The notes: generated by a model not told the origin, from the sequence alone. Shown: positions 10,823 through 23,075, counted from the first letter of the stretch. The stretch is DNA of 64,000 nucleotides from Carex sylvatica (GCA_964058845.1 CAXKVR010000220.1:124001-188000), one strand, 5' to 3'. A program made the numbers and translations.

Positions 10823-13800
10823 ATGGAGACAGCGGCTTCGAGCTTAGCTCTACGCCCCCTGTTCTCCTCCCCCTTCTCTTCTTCCCAAAACAAAAACCCT
10901 AGTTTCAGTCTTCTATTCATTCATCGATGCACAGTCAGCTGTAGTCAGGTATTGATTTGATCCGTTTTGCTTCAATTACTGCCTATTTGATGGACTGGTT
11001 ATTTCTAATGCTTTTTTCTCTGCTCATCCTTTGTTGGTCGGTTAAAGAATTTGTATTGTTCTTACAGTATTCGTGTAAATTCCATTGCATCTTCATTTGT
11101 TCTCTTGAATCTTTGGTTATCAGATGTATATTAACACATAATTGTACCATAAAAGGAACCATAAACATGTAGTTCTGGTAATCTATTTCGGTACAAATGC
11201 AAACTGTGTTGGTACTTTGGGAGCACCACTTGCTCTGGTAATCGGTAGTTCATTAGTGCTTTCTTGTGATGTACTTTTATGTTGGCAGTTAATTTTTTTC
11301 TATGAAATTTATATGGAAATTTACTATTATACTTCTTATTGAGTCCTTCAAATTTTATTCGGATATACAGGTAGCAAGGATATATGTTACCCATCTCAGC
11401 TCACCTTTACAATATATGGGGAAATCCAATACAACCCGAAAAACAAGATGTCATGTATTTGAGAAAAATCATACTAGTCAAGGTTCATGTAATTCATCTT
11501 TCCATGCAATGAACCCGCTAGAGATCATCTCCTTTCACTACAATTTGAATTTCAAGAGATTTTGGTCTAATCTCACTCAAAAAGCTAGGGTTCTTAAAGT
11601 AGCAGGCTGTCGAGGCAAGTTGAAACAAAAAGCATTGGTTAGTTTTGTTCGCATGGTTGTGGGAATGGTTTTTGTAATGGCAATCTCTTTCACAGTCAGC
11701 ACGGCACCTTCATGTATGTACTAATTGGTAAATTCATTTAATTATTTTTGCAGCAGACCTATTAGCCTATTTAGAACTGGCATTTAACATTTTGAGATAA
11801 TTTCAAAAACATGCAACTTGATAGCTAGCCTAAGCCATTATTTATGCCCCCAAAACTTCAATGTGAGTTAATGAGTCTGGTCTCTTGAGATATCGGAGAA
11901 TTTATCTTCTTTATTTAAAAGGGCAGTTATTTTGAAGTCCGGATAGAGCTGACATCAAGCTAAGCATATTTAGCTTCCAGATTGCATATAGTTATGAAAA
12001 TCCCAAGGTAAATGTTAAGTCATCTGTAGTGATTTATACTTGGTGTGTAATCTGCAAATATGGAAAATTTCTGGGGTAAAGAGCAAAAGACCATCTCTTA
12101 TGGTGGTTTTCTGATACTTTTACACTTATGCTTTAAAGTCCGCATATTTTCTGCAAACCAAGACTGGCTATGGGCAGATGCTATTTAACATAGCTCATAC
12201 ATTTTAGTAGTACAAGGGTGTGCTTCTCAGAAGTCCTAGTAATTGCAATTCTGTACTTTCCGATTGAAACAGATGCTCTAACAGAGGAGAACCTTCTTTT
12301 CTTGGAGGCATGGAGAGTAGTAGACCGTGCCTATTATGATAAATCATTCAATGGTCAAAGTTGGTTCAGATACCGAGAAACTGCACTGAAAAATGAACCT
12401 ATGAATACACGTGAAGAGACATGTACTATTCTATTCTTAATATTAAGGATTTATTTGTTGCTTTTCTAGTTCTTAATAATATGCCTGCTTGGTTGGTTTG
12501 ATATGTGGGACTGTTAAACTTTTGCTTTCTTGACACCAGCAAAAAATTAATTTCCACTAAGGTATACGTAAGGACTACATGAACACTATTAGAGTTAAGT
12601 TATTGTATTATTTGATGATGTTATATAGATTTTTATTATTATGTTTTTATCTACCTCACACACCATTTGGTTTAAATTAGTTCTTTACTTCTTTTATTTC
12701 GATTTCTGAACACCGTTAAAGGAAAGAGACTTCTTCAAATGAATCTAGTAGTATTTCTTTCATCTCAAATCACAAAATGAGATTTCCATCCATAATTTTC
12801 ATCGTGTCTTGGGTTAATAACAACCATAGAAGAACTCGACTATCTGTTTCCTTCATTTTCTTAGGATGATCTTACTAGAACTAAGCTGTAATTATCTTTA
12901 TTTCAGATGCTGCAATAAAAAAGATGCTTTCAACCTTAGATGATCCTTTCACTCGTTTTTTGGAGCCAGAAAAATTCAAGAACTTGCGGGTGTGGCTCCT
13001 TTACTATTAATTTATGAAATGCTTTAAAAAAATATTGATTCTTACAGAATTTTAATGCTTCCTTGGTACAATATCTAGTGCAGCCCTGCTAAACATGGGA
13101 TATATACGTCACATTTTCTTAAAAAGAACAAAAATACCTGTTGCTCCTCATTAACAAAGAGGATTACCTGGGAGGAGCAATTCAGATGCCATAGACATGA
13201 TGGGTTATTGTCAGTTTGAGTACATGTGACATGCTCAAATATCTTCAGTGCATGTATTAAATTTCTTGTGCAGGGGTGCATGTGTCATTTTGAGCCTTGT
13301 AGTGCATACATGAAAATATTCCCAAACTTCTATTAGGTAGCAAACCCTTTTAAACTTGAAATTACTTTGTTTGAAGGCAGTCTGGCACTAAAGCGGCCAT
13401 TACAGGGGTAGGGTTGTCATTTGCATACCCGAGGGTGCTTGATGGGCCAGACCAGGGTTTTGTGGTTGTGTCATCGAACCCTGATGGGCCTGCTGATAAG
13501 GCTGGTATAGCTGCTGGAGATATTATTTTAGCTATAGATGATTTATCTACTAAAAACATGGACATATATGATGCAGCCGATCGGTTACAGTAAGTAGTTG
13601 CTCTCATTTTACAGTAAATTGTGTTTACCGGGAAGTAGATTGTCAATAGTAGGCAGTGTTATCATAATTGTTGTTATCAGGTACTACCCCTACAGGTACA
13701 GATTCAGAAGTTAATATACCTAACTGAACCAGGCTCACTGAAAATTTAAATAGTTGCTGTTGGTTAGAGCATCTACATTCCTGAAATTAGACTGAAATTA

Positions 13801-15816
13801 GAATAGAAATAACTAAAATTAATTGAAATTAATTTAAAGTTAATAAAAAACACTGCACTTGTGCAATTTTGATTGATTTTAGCATTCATAAATTGAAAAA
13901 GAAATTCTCATACATCCCAGAAATTAATTGCTGGGATGCATGAGCGAATAATAATTAGTATTTTTGCCTTTGAAAGCAATTTCATTATAGAAATCTTTCT
14001 ATTTATGAAATTATTATACCTCCCTGAAATTGCCACCTAGGATTCGAATTGGAATGAAATTACCAATGTAGATGCTTGCAGTAAACTGCAAATGTTCTTG
14101 GCACATGTTGCCAGGTTAAATAAACTAACTGTGTGGTATGGCTTTTTGTTGCAACTCTAGTAAGGCTTTTTTACTACTGTCCACTAGTCGATATTGTTGA
14201 ACCCAGTAAGGATCTTCCGAGTTTCCGTTGATTTATCATTGAAATTTTGCAACAGAGGTGAAGAAGGAAGCTTGGTAGATTTAACGATTCGCAAAGGATC
14301 TGACATTAAGCATGTCGCTGTAAAGTAATTTTCTTTCTCTTAAGCTTGAATGTAAATAGTTTTTAGTTTAAGAGTTGTTGCTTTATGGCTCACCAACCTT
14401 TTCCAATTCCCGTTTGCAGTCTCTTAAGCTAGAATGATTTTTTTTTGGGTGCTACTTTTTTTATGTATTTCTTATTATCATTTTTAATCATATTATCAAT
14501 ATTTGCATATACTTTTCACATAGGAGGGAGACGGTAACTCGAAACCCAGTGAAGTCAACTCTGTGTGAGATACCTGGTGCTGGGAAGGAAAGCTCAAGGG
14601 TTGGATATATTAAACTAACTACTTTTAACCAAAATGCCTCAGGTTTGTTTTGTTGCTGTTTTGTTGCATGCAAAAAATGGCCAGCCATATGTACTGAATT
14701 GTATTAATAGTATGTTGTCTCACTTCTCAGTAAAGCTTCAAATTCACACATACAAGCTTACTTTTGCAAAAGAACCTCAAAATACACTTTATTTTACATA
14801 TATGCCTCAATTCACCCTAAACTTCAACAAAGGTGATCAAGGAAAATAGGCAACAGTGATAAAGATTGAAAGGCCAATAGTCCCGTGTGATGGATTTTGT
14901 ATAAATTACTGTATTATTTTTTTTACAGCTGGAACTTGGGAACGTGTCAAAAAATTTGATCCTTTGCAGACTAATTAATTTTATTTCAAAATGACTCCCT
15001 TATTTCTTTCCGATGACTTGCAGCTGCTGTTAGGGAAGCTATTGATAAACTAAGGAATGACAATGTGAAAGCTTTTATTCTGGATTTGAGGAATAACAGG
15101 TAAACAATTTTTCATGATACCTCCAAGTAATTTAAAACAATTGAAATGATTGACTGGAAGGCTGCAAACCTTTTGGACATGATGGGATATTGTTTGGTGA
15201 TGCAGTGGTGGCCTCTTTCCTCAAGGAATTGAAATTGCTAAGATCTGGTAAGACTCTCTCTCTCGTACCGTAGTTTGATCCAATGGAGTGATAATTTATC
15301 TCATGCAAGTTTTGGAATCGTTGTTATGGTTTTCTTTTTCGTTGAACAATTGGAATGTGAGTATGATGCTGATGACATCCTTTTTGTAGGTTAGAGAAAG
15401 GAGTCATAGTCTATATATGTGACAGCCGTGGGGTCCGTGACATATATGAGGCTGATGGAGGCAATACTGTTGCTGCTTCAGAACCATTAGTTGTGCTGGT
15501 AATGTTCTCTTAATGCCCATTTTTAGAACCATTTGCAACTTCCACCCCTCAATGTTCGTATGATCCTCTATTAAATAATGGTTTAGTTGACATTTTATGG
15601 AATTGTCAGATCATACTACAATTCAACTAGCGTAACTTTTAATTACTGGGTACTATGTTTAAGGCATAATTATTTTATGCATAGCTGAAAGAGCATAAAT
15701 GCAATTGGAATTAATAGGTTAACAAAGGAACTGCAAGTGCAAGCGAGATACTTGCTGGAGCACTGAAGGACAATAAAAGAGCTGTGTTGTATGGTGAACC
15801 AACTTTCGGAAAAGGG

Positions 15817-15851
<35 letters not shown>

Positions 15852-16542
15852 AATTTTGAAGGTAATGTATCAGAAAGGGTGAAGATCTGATGCCATGTGT
15901 ATCATTTTTAACAGGAAGATTCAGTCAGTTTTCGAGCTGTCCGATGGATCAGGGTTAGCAGTTACTGTGGCTCGCTATGAGACCCCTGCCCACACTGATA
16001 TCGATAAGGTTAGTAATGTAATTTGTTCAATTTGTCACTTAATGCAACTGAAAATGCTGATCGGTCAACAAACCATTCACTTGTGCAATTGACGGCTATT
16101 TCTGTTTATCAGTATAGACTGGGCAAATTGCTGGAAGAGTTTTTCTCGCATTTTTTCGGCCATATTTTGTATTTTTTTAATGTTCGAATTGGGCTCCCTT
16201 AATTTCCTGAAATCAACTGGTAAAGAAAAGAAATATATGAAATGAGCAAAAGAAAATAAAACTGTAGTACAAGATTGGAACAAAGTGTAATGGCATGCCT
16301 AGAGTTCCTAATTAAGTCTTATTTGCTGGATAATTAGCAAAAATAATTTGATATTGTATGATTTTGGGGTATATGCCATGTCACTTTCTGACTTGTGTAT
16401 TCACTCGTGATAGGTTGGAATAATACCCGACCACCCCCTCCCAATGCCATTTCCAATGGATGAAGAAGGGTTTTGTGGCTGCCTAAGAGATCTCTCCGCT
16501 CCTTGCAATCTCAATCCCGCACAGTTATTTGCAAAATTATAA
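10823..16542 (+). CDS. CTPA: C-terminal processing peptidase, chloroplast thylakoid lumen (D1 processing protease)
   Basis: Serine protease of family S41 that removes the C-terminal extension of the photosystem II D1 precursor so the manganese cluster can assemble. I assemble 13 exons giving 548 residues: 10823-10948, 11371-11713, 12273-12422, 12907-12989, 13381-13589, 14256-14324, 14524-14642, 15024-15099, 15206-15247, 15390-15498, 15718-15815, 15915-16008 and 16414-16542. All junctions keep frame. Residues 1 to about 155 form a transit region ending in a hydrophobic stretch and STAPSYA, like a lumen-targeting signal. The mature part starts [12 protein letters not shown]; a PDZ domain covers about 235-330. 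The catalytic Ser-Lys pair is visible as GTASASE (S449) and PTFGKGK (K474). Intron 11 begins with GTCTCT, a weak donor fused to a TC/AC microsatellite. It is convergent with CSL4. Confidence 0.95.
13767..14077. mobile_element. MITE-like fold-back in intron 5 of the protease gene
   Basis: GAGCATCTACATT at the left is mirrored by AATGTAGATGCTT at the right. Internal arms (AAATTAGACTGAAATTAG; GAAATTGCCACCTAGG) pair loosely, and a small hairpin (CATCCCAG/CTGGGATG) sits near the middle. The AGCATCT ends resemble common plant MITEs. It does not disturb the flanking exons. No target duplication could be fixed. Confidence 0.6.
15817..15851. repeat. Compound (TC)n(AC)n microsatellite abutting a splice donor
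   Basis: Uninterrupted TC followed by AC dinucleotides begins in the GT of the 5' splice site of protease intron 11, so part of the donor consensus is microsatellite sequence. Length variation here would be expected among individuals. Confidence 0.9.
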
Positions 16543-17228
16543 CATGTGCTGGATCCTTTCATTGAATTTAAGTTTCTTTTTCATCCTTCATGTATTTATT
16601 TCTTCTTGGGGTTATCTTTTGATTAATTAATTGAAAGAAGTTTGTTGCTAATATCAATATGATTGTTTGTCCTACAAGATTACTGTGCGGGATTACTGTG
16701 GGGTTATCTTTCACTGACGCCAAGGTTATAAATGTAAATAACAGCTTTATGCAAAACTGGATGGTAAGATGGTAAGATATTGTCTAATACAAGATTAACA
16801 ACAGCTACATATATAAGTAAGAAGCCATCCTCTCTGATACAAAAATCATGACTCAAAAGTCACAAAGGTAAATCTTTGAGCATGTGCACTCCAAGCTTGC
16901 TGAGTCAAAAGGGTAGTACATCAGAATATTTCTGCAAAAAACAGCCAATAGCCACATAATAAGTCAGCAAAACAAGCTTGCAATTACCAGAACATCAAAT
17001 ATTTCTGCATAAACGCATATTTTTCTCGGATCCAAAAACACTTGGTCTACATCAGAACAACAAATGAACAAGAAAGGTATTATTTGTTAATGAATATCGA
17101 ACCGTTTTAAAAGCTCACATGAACTAATGAGATACATGTGAACATATCAAACAACACTGGACTACAAAGTTATAATATTAAAAATTCACATACCTGTTTT
17201 TTAAATTCCAACTTCCTAATTAAGGAAA
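16543..17228. other. Convergent 3' regions of the protease and CSL4 genes
   Basis: This interval lies between the two stop codons of convergently transcribed genes. It must hold both 3' untranslated regions. GGGATTACTGTG occurs near 16689 next to a similar word (TTACTGTGCGGG). No separate gene is seen. Confidence 0.5.
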
Positions 17229-18455
17229 TTAATCAACCTTAGCTACCTTCCTCTGCTCTATTTGTTCTGTCAGTGGGCACTGCATCTCTGTCCAACTGAT
17301 AGGCACCATTGTACCACCTAATGCAATAATTAAATAAATAACAGCATATAAGCATAGATCAATGGATAACAGAAACATATAATATTTTCTTTTCAAACTT
17401 TTTTCTCATCCAGTAATTGTAATTATTCTTATTACCAGAAATGCTCTGGGCAGAGACGACTCCAAGTTCATTCTTGGCCGTAGAAAGGTAATATGCTCTT
17501 GCATCACCCAGAGATAGCTTAATACAGTAGTCAAGTCCAGCAATTCTCCTCAAAATCATCCAATTGAAATTGTTCATAATATAAAAAATGGCAACAGTAA
17601 TTGCAAAACCACGAAAATGGACAAAAATAATATGTCAAAGTTTTCTGTAAGGATACAACCAGAGCTCTGACAATATCACCGGGCCGAAAAGATTGGTACA
17701 TGTCTACCTTGTCAATTTCAGTTGCACGTACATCTTGTTGCCTAGCATGATACCAAAATTATAAATTAAACAAACCATTGTGTGATTTTCATAAGCAAAC
17801 AAGCCATGACATATACTTGAAAACAAGAAAGTTACCAAATGGGTTGGTGTACCTTATAATGCCAGAGAATTTTTCCTTCACTGCTTTGGAATCAACACAC
17901 ATTATATCAACTGATGCATTCCTTGCCATTACTTTTGTTACCTGTTAACAAATATTGAGATTTCAGCACCAGTATTTACCAGAAAAAGTTTCCAGTTCCA
18001 ACCACATCACAATATACTATTTTATTGCTTCAATTAAAAACACAACTCAAAAGGAGAGATCAACAAGTGTTTACACGAGCAATGACAATCGATCCAGGCT
18101 GAGGAACTGCGCCATGAGCTTTATGCCCCACGATCTCTATAGTCGATCTCTGTAAACAAACAGACAAGACGCAAAATCGCACTTAAACGGAGTGGCATAA
18201 ACCAAACCCCTAAACCCTAAACCTCACACAATGAAAAGAAAAAAGAAAAGGAAACCGAGCACTGACATTATCGGAGGATCCAGGAGTAGGAGGTGTGATT
18301 TTGCGCCGCCCAGTGAGGGAAGCGAGAACAGAGCGACCGTTGCTGACATAAGCACCCTTTCCGGCGACGAACTGAGTCGCTTCGCCTAGAAACTCTCCGG
18401 GAGTGACCAACTCATCGGCTTCTTCTCCGGCGCCGTCTATCATCATCCCTACCAT
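17229..18455 (-). CDS. CSL4: Exosome complex subunit CSL4 (EXOSC1)
   Basis: CSL4 is one of the cap subunits of the RNA exosome, which degrades and trims RNA 3' to 5' in nucleus and cytoplasm. Six exons, read from the right, give 202 residues: 18455-18267, 18149-18075, 17941-17853, 17741-17657, 17517-17436 and 17317-17229. The N-terminal domain has VTPGEFLG and GKGAYV. The S1/OB region has QPGSIVIARVTKV, then IRQQDVRATEIDKVDMYQSF and RPGDIVRALVLSLGDARAYY. The end is a cysteine-containing domain (GGTMVPISWTEMQCP). I start at the ATG giving MVGMMIDGAGEE; the open frame extends 20 codons upstream only to a TTG. Exon 4 is ended at GTT|GTATCC because this restores the usual ALVLSLGD. A MITE sits 77 bp before the ATG, inside the leader or core promoter. 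Confidence 0.92.
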
Positions 18456-18531
18456 GTCAGTAGCGGCGCGTTGAGACTTGAGTCCGCTGTTTATGTGTTG
18501 TAGGAAAGAAACCAAGTATCGAGGGAATGTG

Positions 18532-18711
18532 GAGTACGTATCCTCTGAGATATCTCATATTTTGCGTGACCGACGTGTCCGGTGCCTATTCGGGGGTAAA
18601 CGTAGGGCGCCAGTATTATTTGAGCTTTGAGATTCGTGCAGAACGTATTGTACGGTTGAAACTTTCCAAAAAATCACGCAAAATATGAGATATCTCAGAG
18701 GATGCGAATTC
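18532..18711. mobile_element. 180-bp Mutator-type MITE, copy 1, in the CSL4 5' region
   Basis: Terminal inverted repeats are built on GTATCCTCTGAGATATCTCA followed by TATTTTGCGTGA. The right end is the mirror image, finishing GGATGCGAATTC. Flanking 9-mers are GGGAATGTG (18523-18531) and GGGAATGGG (18712-18720), 8 of 9 identical, pointing to Mutator-type insertion. The interior (GTGTCCGGTGCCTATTCGGG, CAGTATTATTTGAG) is shared with copies at 18731 and 58824. No coding capacity. Confidence 0.85.
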
Positions 18712-18730
18712 GGGAATGGGAATGTGAGGA

Positions 18731-18907
18731 GAGTGATATCCTCTGAGGTATTTCATATTTTGCGTGACCGATGTGTCCGGTGGCTACTCGGGGATAGCGC
18801 GAGGGCCAGTATTATTTGAGATTTGAGATTCGTGTACAATGTATTCGAACGGTTGAGAGTTTCCGAAAATCACGCAAAATATGAGATATCTCAGAGGACG
18901 CGAATTC
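18731..18907. mobile_element. 180-bp Mutator-type MITE, copy 2
   Basis: Same ends and interior as the copy immediately upstream, in the same orientation, separated from it by only about 19 bp. The left end reads GAGTGATATCCTCTGAGG and the right end CAGAGGACGCGAATTC. The 9 bp flanks do not match each other. The copy is preceded by GGGAATGTGAG, like the left flank of copy 1, so a tandem duplication of element plus flank is as likely as independent insertion. Confidence 0.8.
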
Positions 18908-19720
18908 ATATTGCGGAACTGATTTGGTTTTTTGTGTCTAATCCAGATTCAAAAGAAATAAAAATAATAGAGTTAATAATAACGGAGGCTAAAATTTTCT
19001 ATTTTTTATGTCTTTATAATATCTCTAATTTTTATTTTTATTTTAAATTTATATATCAAAATATAACAGTTAGATATGATTTATATAATTTTTTCTACAA
19101 GCATGTATTTTTACAAGTTCTTAATACCAATCAAAATAACATCAAGATGTCATCATATTTTATGTATAAAGAAAATAATATGTATAATATTTGAGAATTT
19201 TATTTTAACATTTGAAGCTTTAAATTTTAAGTTGTTAAAGTTGTAAAAATAAAGACATAATGAAGATATAAAAATTAATAAAGGTAATAGTGACATGATT
19301 AACATATTTATTATATCATTGGAATCAGCTGATCCTAATTTTAATTCGAAATAGAACTAGTTTCATGCGGTATTCACTATTAATCACAAACATTTTGATG
19401 AAAAAAATGCTTTCTGAAAATGATAAACTATAGTAAGATTTTATTTATTTATTTTTTAACTTTGGCAGCTGCTAAGTTAGTATTTTATTAATAAACTATA
19501 GTTAGAATCATAGAGTTCAATCTATATATTTGCTTCATGAATCTTTTGATTTTTGTGATTTTTTTTTTTTCATTTTGGATGCTGTACAATTGTGCTAAAA
19601 GTTTCAGATATAACTTGGTGAATAAAATTTTGTTGCTATTCCAGGCTTTACAAATCCAGAGGCATTACCAGCGTTGTAAAAAGAAGTCAAGTCATTACCA
19701 GCCTTATACTGGTTTCATTA
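18908..19720. other. AT-rich intergenic stretch upstream of the eL21 gene
   Basis: No gene recognised. The frame open at 18823-19194 starts inside the MITE and is low complexity, so I do not accept it as a gene. Confidence 0.5.
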
Positions 19721-19724
19721 AAGC

Positions 19725-19903
19725 TCAATCAGGCCCAAAGAATCAAAGCCCGTTTATGGCCCGGATATACAAACAAAATCCGAAACAGGGGTAATCTGGT
19801 CCTTTCACAAAACCACACCTCAATAAGGTCATTCATTCCTCTCGACTCCAAACCCTAGCCGCAGCACCCAGCCAAAGAGAAACCCTAGACCTGAAGCGCC
19901 ACC
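19725..19903 (+). promoter_or_regulatory. Ribosomal protein gene promoter/leader (site II and telo-boxes)
   Basis: AGGCCCAAAG near 19731 contains an inverted TGGGCC site II word. Two telo-box words, AAACCCTAG, lie near 19850 and 19880 just before the start codon. This pairing is the standard architecture of plant ribosomal protein promoters and matches the gene that follows. Confidence 0.75.
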
Positions 19904-21115
19904 ATGCCAGCTGGACACGGTCTGAGGTGCCGCACGAGGGATTCCTTCTCTCGCCCGTTTAGGAAGAAGGGGTACATCGCTCTCACCACCTACCTCCGCA
20001 CATACAAGATCGGCGACTATGTCGACATCAAGGTAAATGGTGCTGTGCACAAGGGTATGCCTCACAAGTTCTACCATGGCCGCACTGGTCGCGTCTGGAA
20101 TGTCACCAAGCGCGCCATCGGTGTTGAGATCAACAAGCAGGTAATACAAATTGCCACACTGTTCTTTTTGTTTTGTATTTGGCTTACAGGTTAGGTACTG
20201 TGGTTTATAGAATGATGTAGATCGAATCTAGACATTGAGAATTGTCGACATGGAGGCTTGTATAATGTTGGTACTAGATTATAAATATAGGTGAAAATGT
20301 AGAACAGGTTAGAAGGCTTGTATAATGTTGATCTCTCATTTTCATGGCATGCTTGAGGGTGGAATGAAGGAAATTGTTGGTTTAAATTGGTGTTCCCGTT
20401 TTCAATTCCATGGAGATTTTCAATTTGGTACTAAATCTCTGGATAAAATTACGTGTCACAAGACCTGTTTAATGTATTTTATTTGGTTTTAGTTGTAATA
20501 TTTTTTTGGTTATCAGAGCTGTATTTTACTTGGATACTACTGTGATATTGGCATCTGAAAATACTGACGGGGTTTACTAAACCAAAGATAGTTTTTTAAT
20601 GTAAAAAGTGTATAGTTTTGCGGTTCTTTGAATCCCACCTCCCACAAAAAATGCAGATGGTAGCCCAACCAAGTACTATTTAGTATGGCGCAAATTAGAC
20701 CAACCTCTTTAACTTGTTAACAAAATGAATTTTTTTAGATATTTGTTGATATGTCTGATGAATCAAAACTCTTCAAGTTGATTCTGCATCTTGAGTTGCC
20801 TATATTGTCCTAAAGTACCCAAAAATTGAATATAACTTTTTTTACGTAACAAAACAGGTGCGAAACAAGATTTTGAAGAAGAGGATCCATGTGCGGGTGG
20901 AGCACGTGATGCCATCTCGGTGCAATGAGGAATTCAAGCTGAGGAAGAAGAAGAATGATGAGCTGAAGTCGGCAGCCAAGGCACGTGGTGAGATCATCTC
21001 CACCAAGCGCAAGCCTGAGGGACCCAAACCTGGATTCATGGTGGAGGGCCATACCTTGGAAACTGTCACACCCATCCCGTATGATGTGGTGAACGACCTC
21101 AAGGGAGGTTACTGA
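19904..21115 (+). CDS. RPL21: 60S ribosomal protein L21 (eL21)
   Basis: Structural protein of the cytosolic large ribosomal subunit. Two exons (19904-20140 and 20858-21115) join in phase 0 at INKQ|VRNKI and give 164 residues, the usual eL21 length. [46 protein letters not shown] and the C-terminus [11 protein letters not shown] are all characteristic. The donor is CAG|GTAATA and the acceptor is AACAG. The 717-bp intron holds nothing notable. The sequence appears intact and under constraint. Confidence 0.97.
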
Positions 21116-21925
21116 GCTCCTCTCTTTGTTTTAGGTTTTGTGGAGTTGGTGATTAATTACTTCTATAAAAGAGGGAGACTTTCTAGTGTTTTTGGATATT
21201 TTGGTAGGTTTGAGTTTAAGATATGGTTCTTGTTATAATTTTGACATGTTTTGTTCATGTTATGTGGTTGTTAGAATTGAGTGTTGAGATCAATCTATTC
21301 TCTTTGAATTATCAAATGATTTAATTGTTAGCTTTACAATGGTGCAGCATGTACCATTCCCTAGTGCGGATCTCATTAGTGGCCCAGGTAGAATTGATCT
21401 GAAACACTATTTCTTAGTGTTGAATTTTCCAAGTTTAGGAGCATGTGTAATTTTGAGTTTAGCTCTGAGCTGTCTGATCATAATCGGGTTAATCTGGTCC
21501 ATGTCGGTAATGCACTGGGCCCTTTAATATTCATGCGAAATTAAATCTGACGGTTCAGATCTAAATTCAAAATTTTGAGTGATGTGATCCGATCATCTAA
21601 ATTGAAATGGGCCCATCACAACTGCGACTATAGATTGAAACCGGTTGTTCTTGGTTTGTTACCAAGCCACTTTGAAATGGCTCTGCTGTCAAGCTCTACA
21701 ATAAATGGGAAATAAATCTGCTGTTATTACAAACAATGTTATCAGAATCAGACTGGACATTTGACTCGGTGAAGCTTCAATTCAACGATTCATTGGTTGG
21801 ACCGGTGGGTCAAATGGTCGGACTGCTGATTTTTTAAATACTTATATTTATGGGATATAAGTATTATTATTAAAAGAAATATGTTTTTATAGTGAAAATT
21901 AATAAATTACATATACATATAAAAT
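21116..21925. other. 3' untranslated region and intergenic sequence; no gene
   Basis: The first part is presumably the eL21 3' untranslated region. From about 21440 on there is an eroded repeat-like stretch containing ATCTGACGGTTCAGATCTAAATT, split by indels. No coding frame is supported. Confidence 0.5.
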
Positions 21926-22000
21926 AACTAGTTTTGTGCCGTGCATTGCAACGGGGACATTATAAGAAAAAAAAATATAGAAAATTAGATCAATAAAAAT
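21926..22000. repeat. Dispersed repeat terminus (CGTGC[A/G]TTGCAACGG motif), copy 1
   Basis: The core AACTAGTTTTGTGCCGTGCA continues TTGCAACGGGGACATTATAA. A close relative occurs at 57452 in the same orientation. Words of this kind recur widely in plant genomes at ends of non-coding elements; I cannot assign the class. Confidence 0.5.
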
Positions 22001-22273
22001 AATAATTATTCAAAAATTAAGAGAGACATGTTAATAGATAATTTATATGATTACGTATTTTTAATTAACTTGAATCATGATCTCTGATAATAATTTGATA
22101 ATGTGATGATTCTTTATTTTTAAGTACAAATGATATCAAATAAAAGCTCGATTCAAATCTATAATATCAAATATCGTATAACAATTCAATATTGACATAA
22201 TATAATATCAAAAAATATAAATAAAAAGTGTTATCGTGTGTGTATATAGAATATATATATATATATACACAGA

Positions 22274-22684
22274 GAGTGACTAATATGCTTTCAGTAGCAT
22301 ATGGACCGAAGTGCTACTGGTCAAAATTTAAAATTTCAAAATCCAAAAAGTCAATCTGAACTGTTAGATGTGATCTCTATATCGAAATGTGTTTGGAGAC
22401 CAAATTTTATATTTTTCTGAATTTTTTTACTATTTATGAAGCCACTTTGAAAATCGCTGATCCAACAGTGGCTTCTGATTTTACTGTTTTGTTAAGTCAC
22501 CATTTGATCAGCAATTTTTAAAGTGGCTTAATAAATAGTAAAAAAATTCAGAAAAATATAAAATTTGGTCTCCAAGCACATTTCGATATAGAGATCACAT
22601 CTAACGGTTCAGATCATCTTTTTGGATTTTAAAATTTCAAATTTTGACCGGTAGCACTTCGGTCCATAGCACTTCGATCACCCT
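22274..22684. mobile_element. Fold-back MITE (about 410 bp, ATGGACCGAAGTGCTAC arms)
   Basis: ATGGACCGAAGTGCTACTGG on the left is mirrored by GTAGCACTTCGGTCCAT on the right. The pairing continues through GAGACCAAATTTTATATTTT and its complement to a central stem (GCCACTTTGAAAATCGCTGA opposite CAGCAATTTTTAAAGTGGC). The element is one near-complete hairpin without coding capacity. Confidence 0.75.
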
Positions 22685-23075
22685 TATGATAAAGCTTTCG
22701 ATTGCAAATATATATGATAAAGCTTTCGATTGTTTTACCCTTAAAGTCGAAACGAAGATTTAAAAAAATATTTAAACTGATATAGAACTTGAAATTGGCA
22801 TATGCGCATTTAAAAAAATTAGAAACATTATATATTGAGATTTTTTTTGACAAATAATAAATTTTACAAAAATAATATACAAAAGTATTGAATAAATTTG
22901 CAATCGAAAGCTTTATCATATATATTTTGCACGCAAAAATTACAAATGAAAATTGATAATTTTGAGTGTCAGAACTCAGAAGAAATAAAAACCGTATTAC
23001 AAGACTTCAAAAAAAAAATGCAAAGAATCCAAAACCTTGCGTGATGGTTGGAGAAATTCATACGTTGATTTTTTT

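Noticed and set aside
18456..18515. Twenty-codon N-terminal extension of CSL4 from a TTG
   Set aside because: No ATG in the extension, and the sequence is not like CSL4 N-termini; the ATG at 18455 was used.
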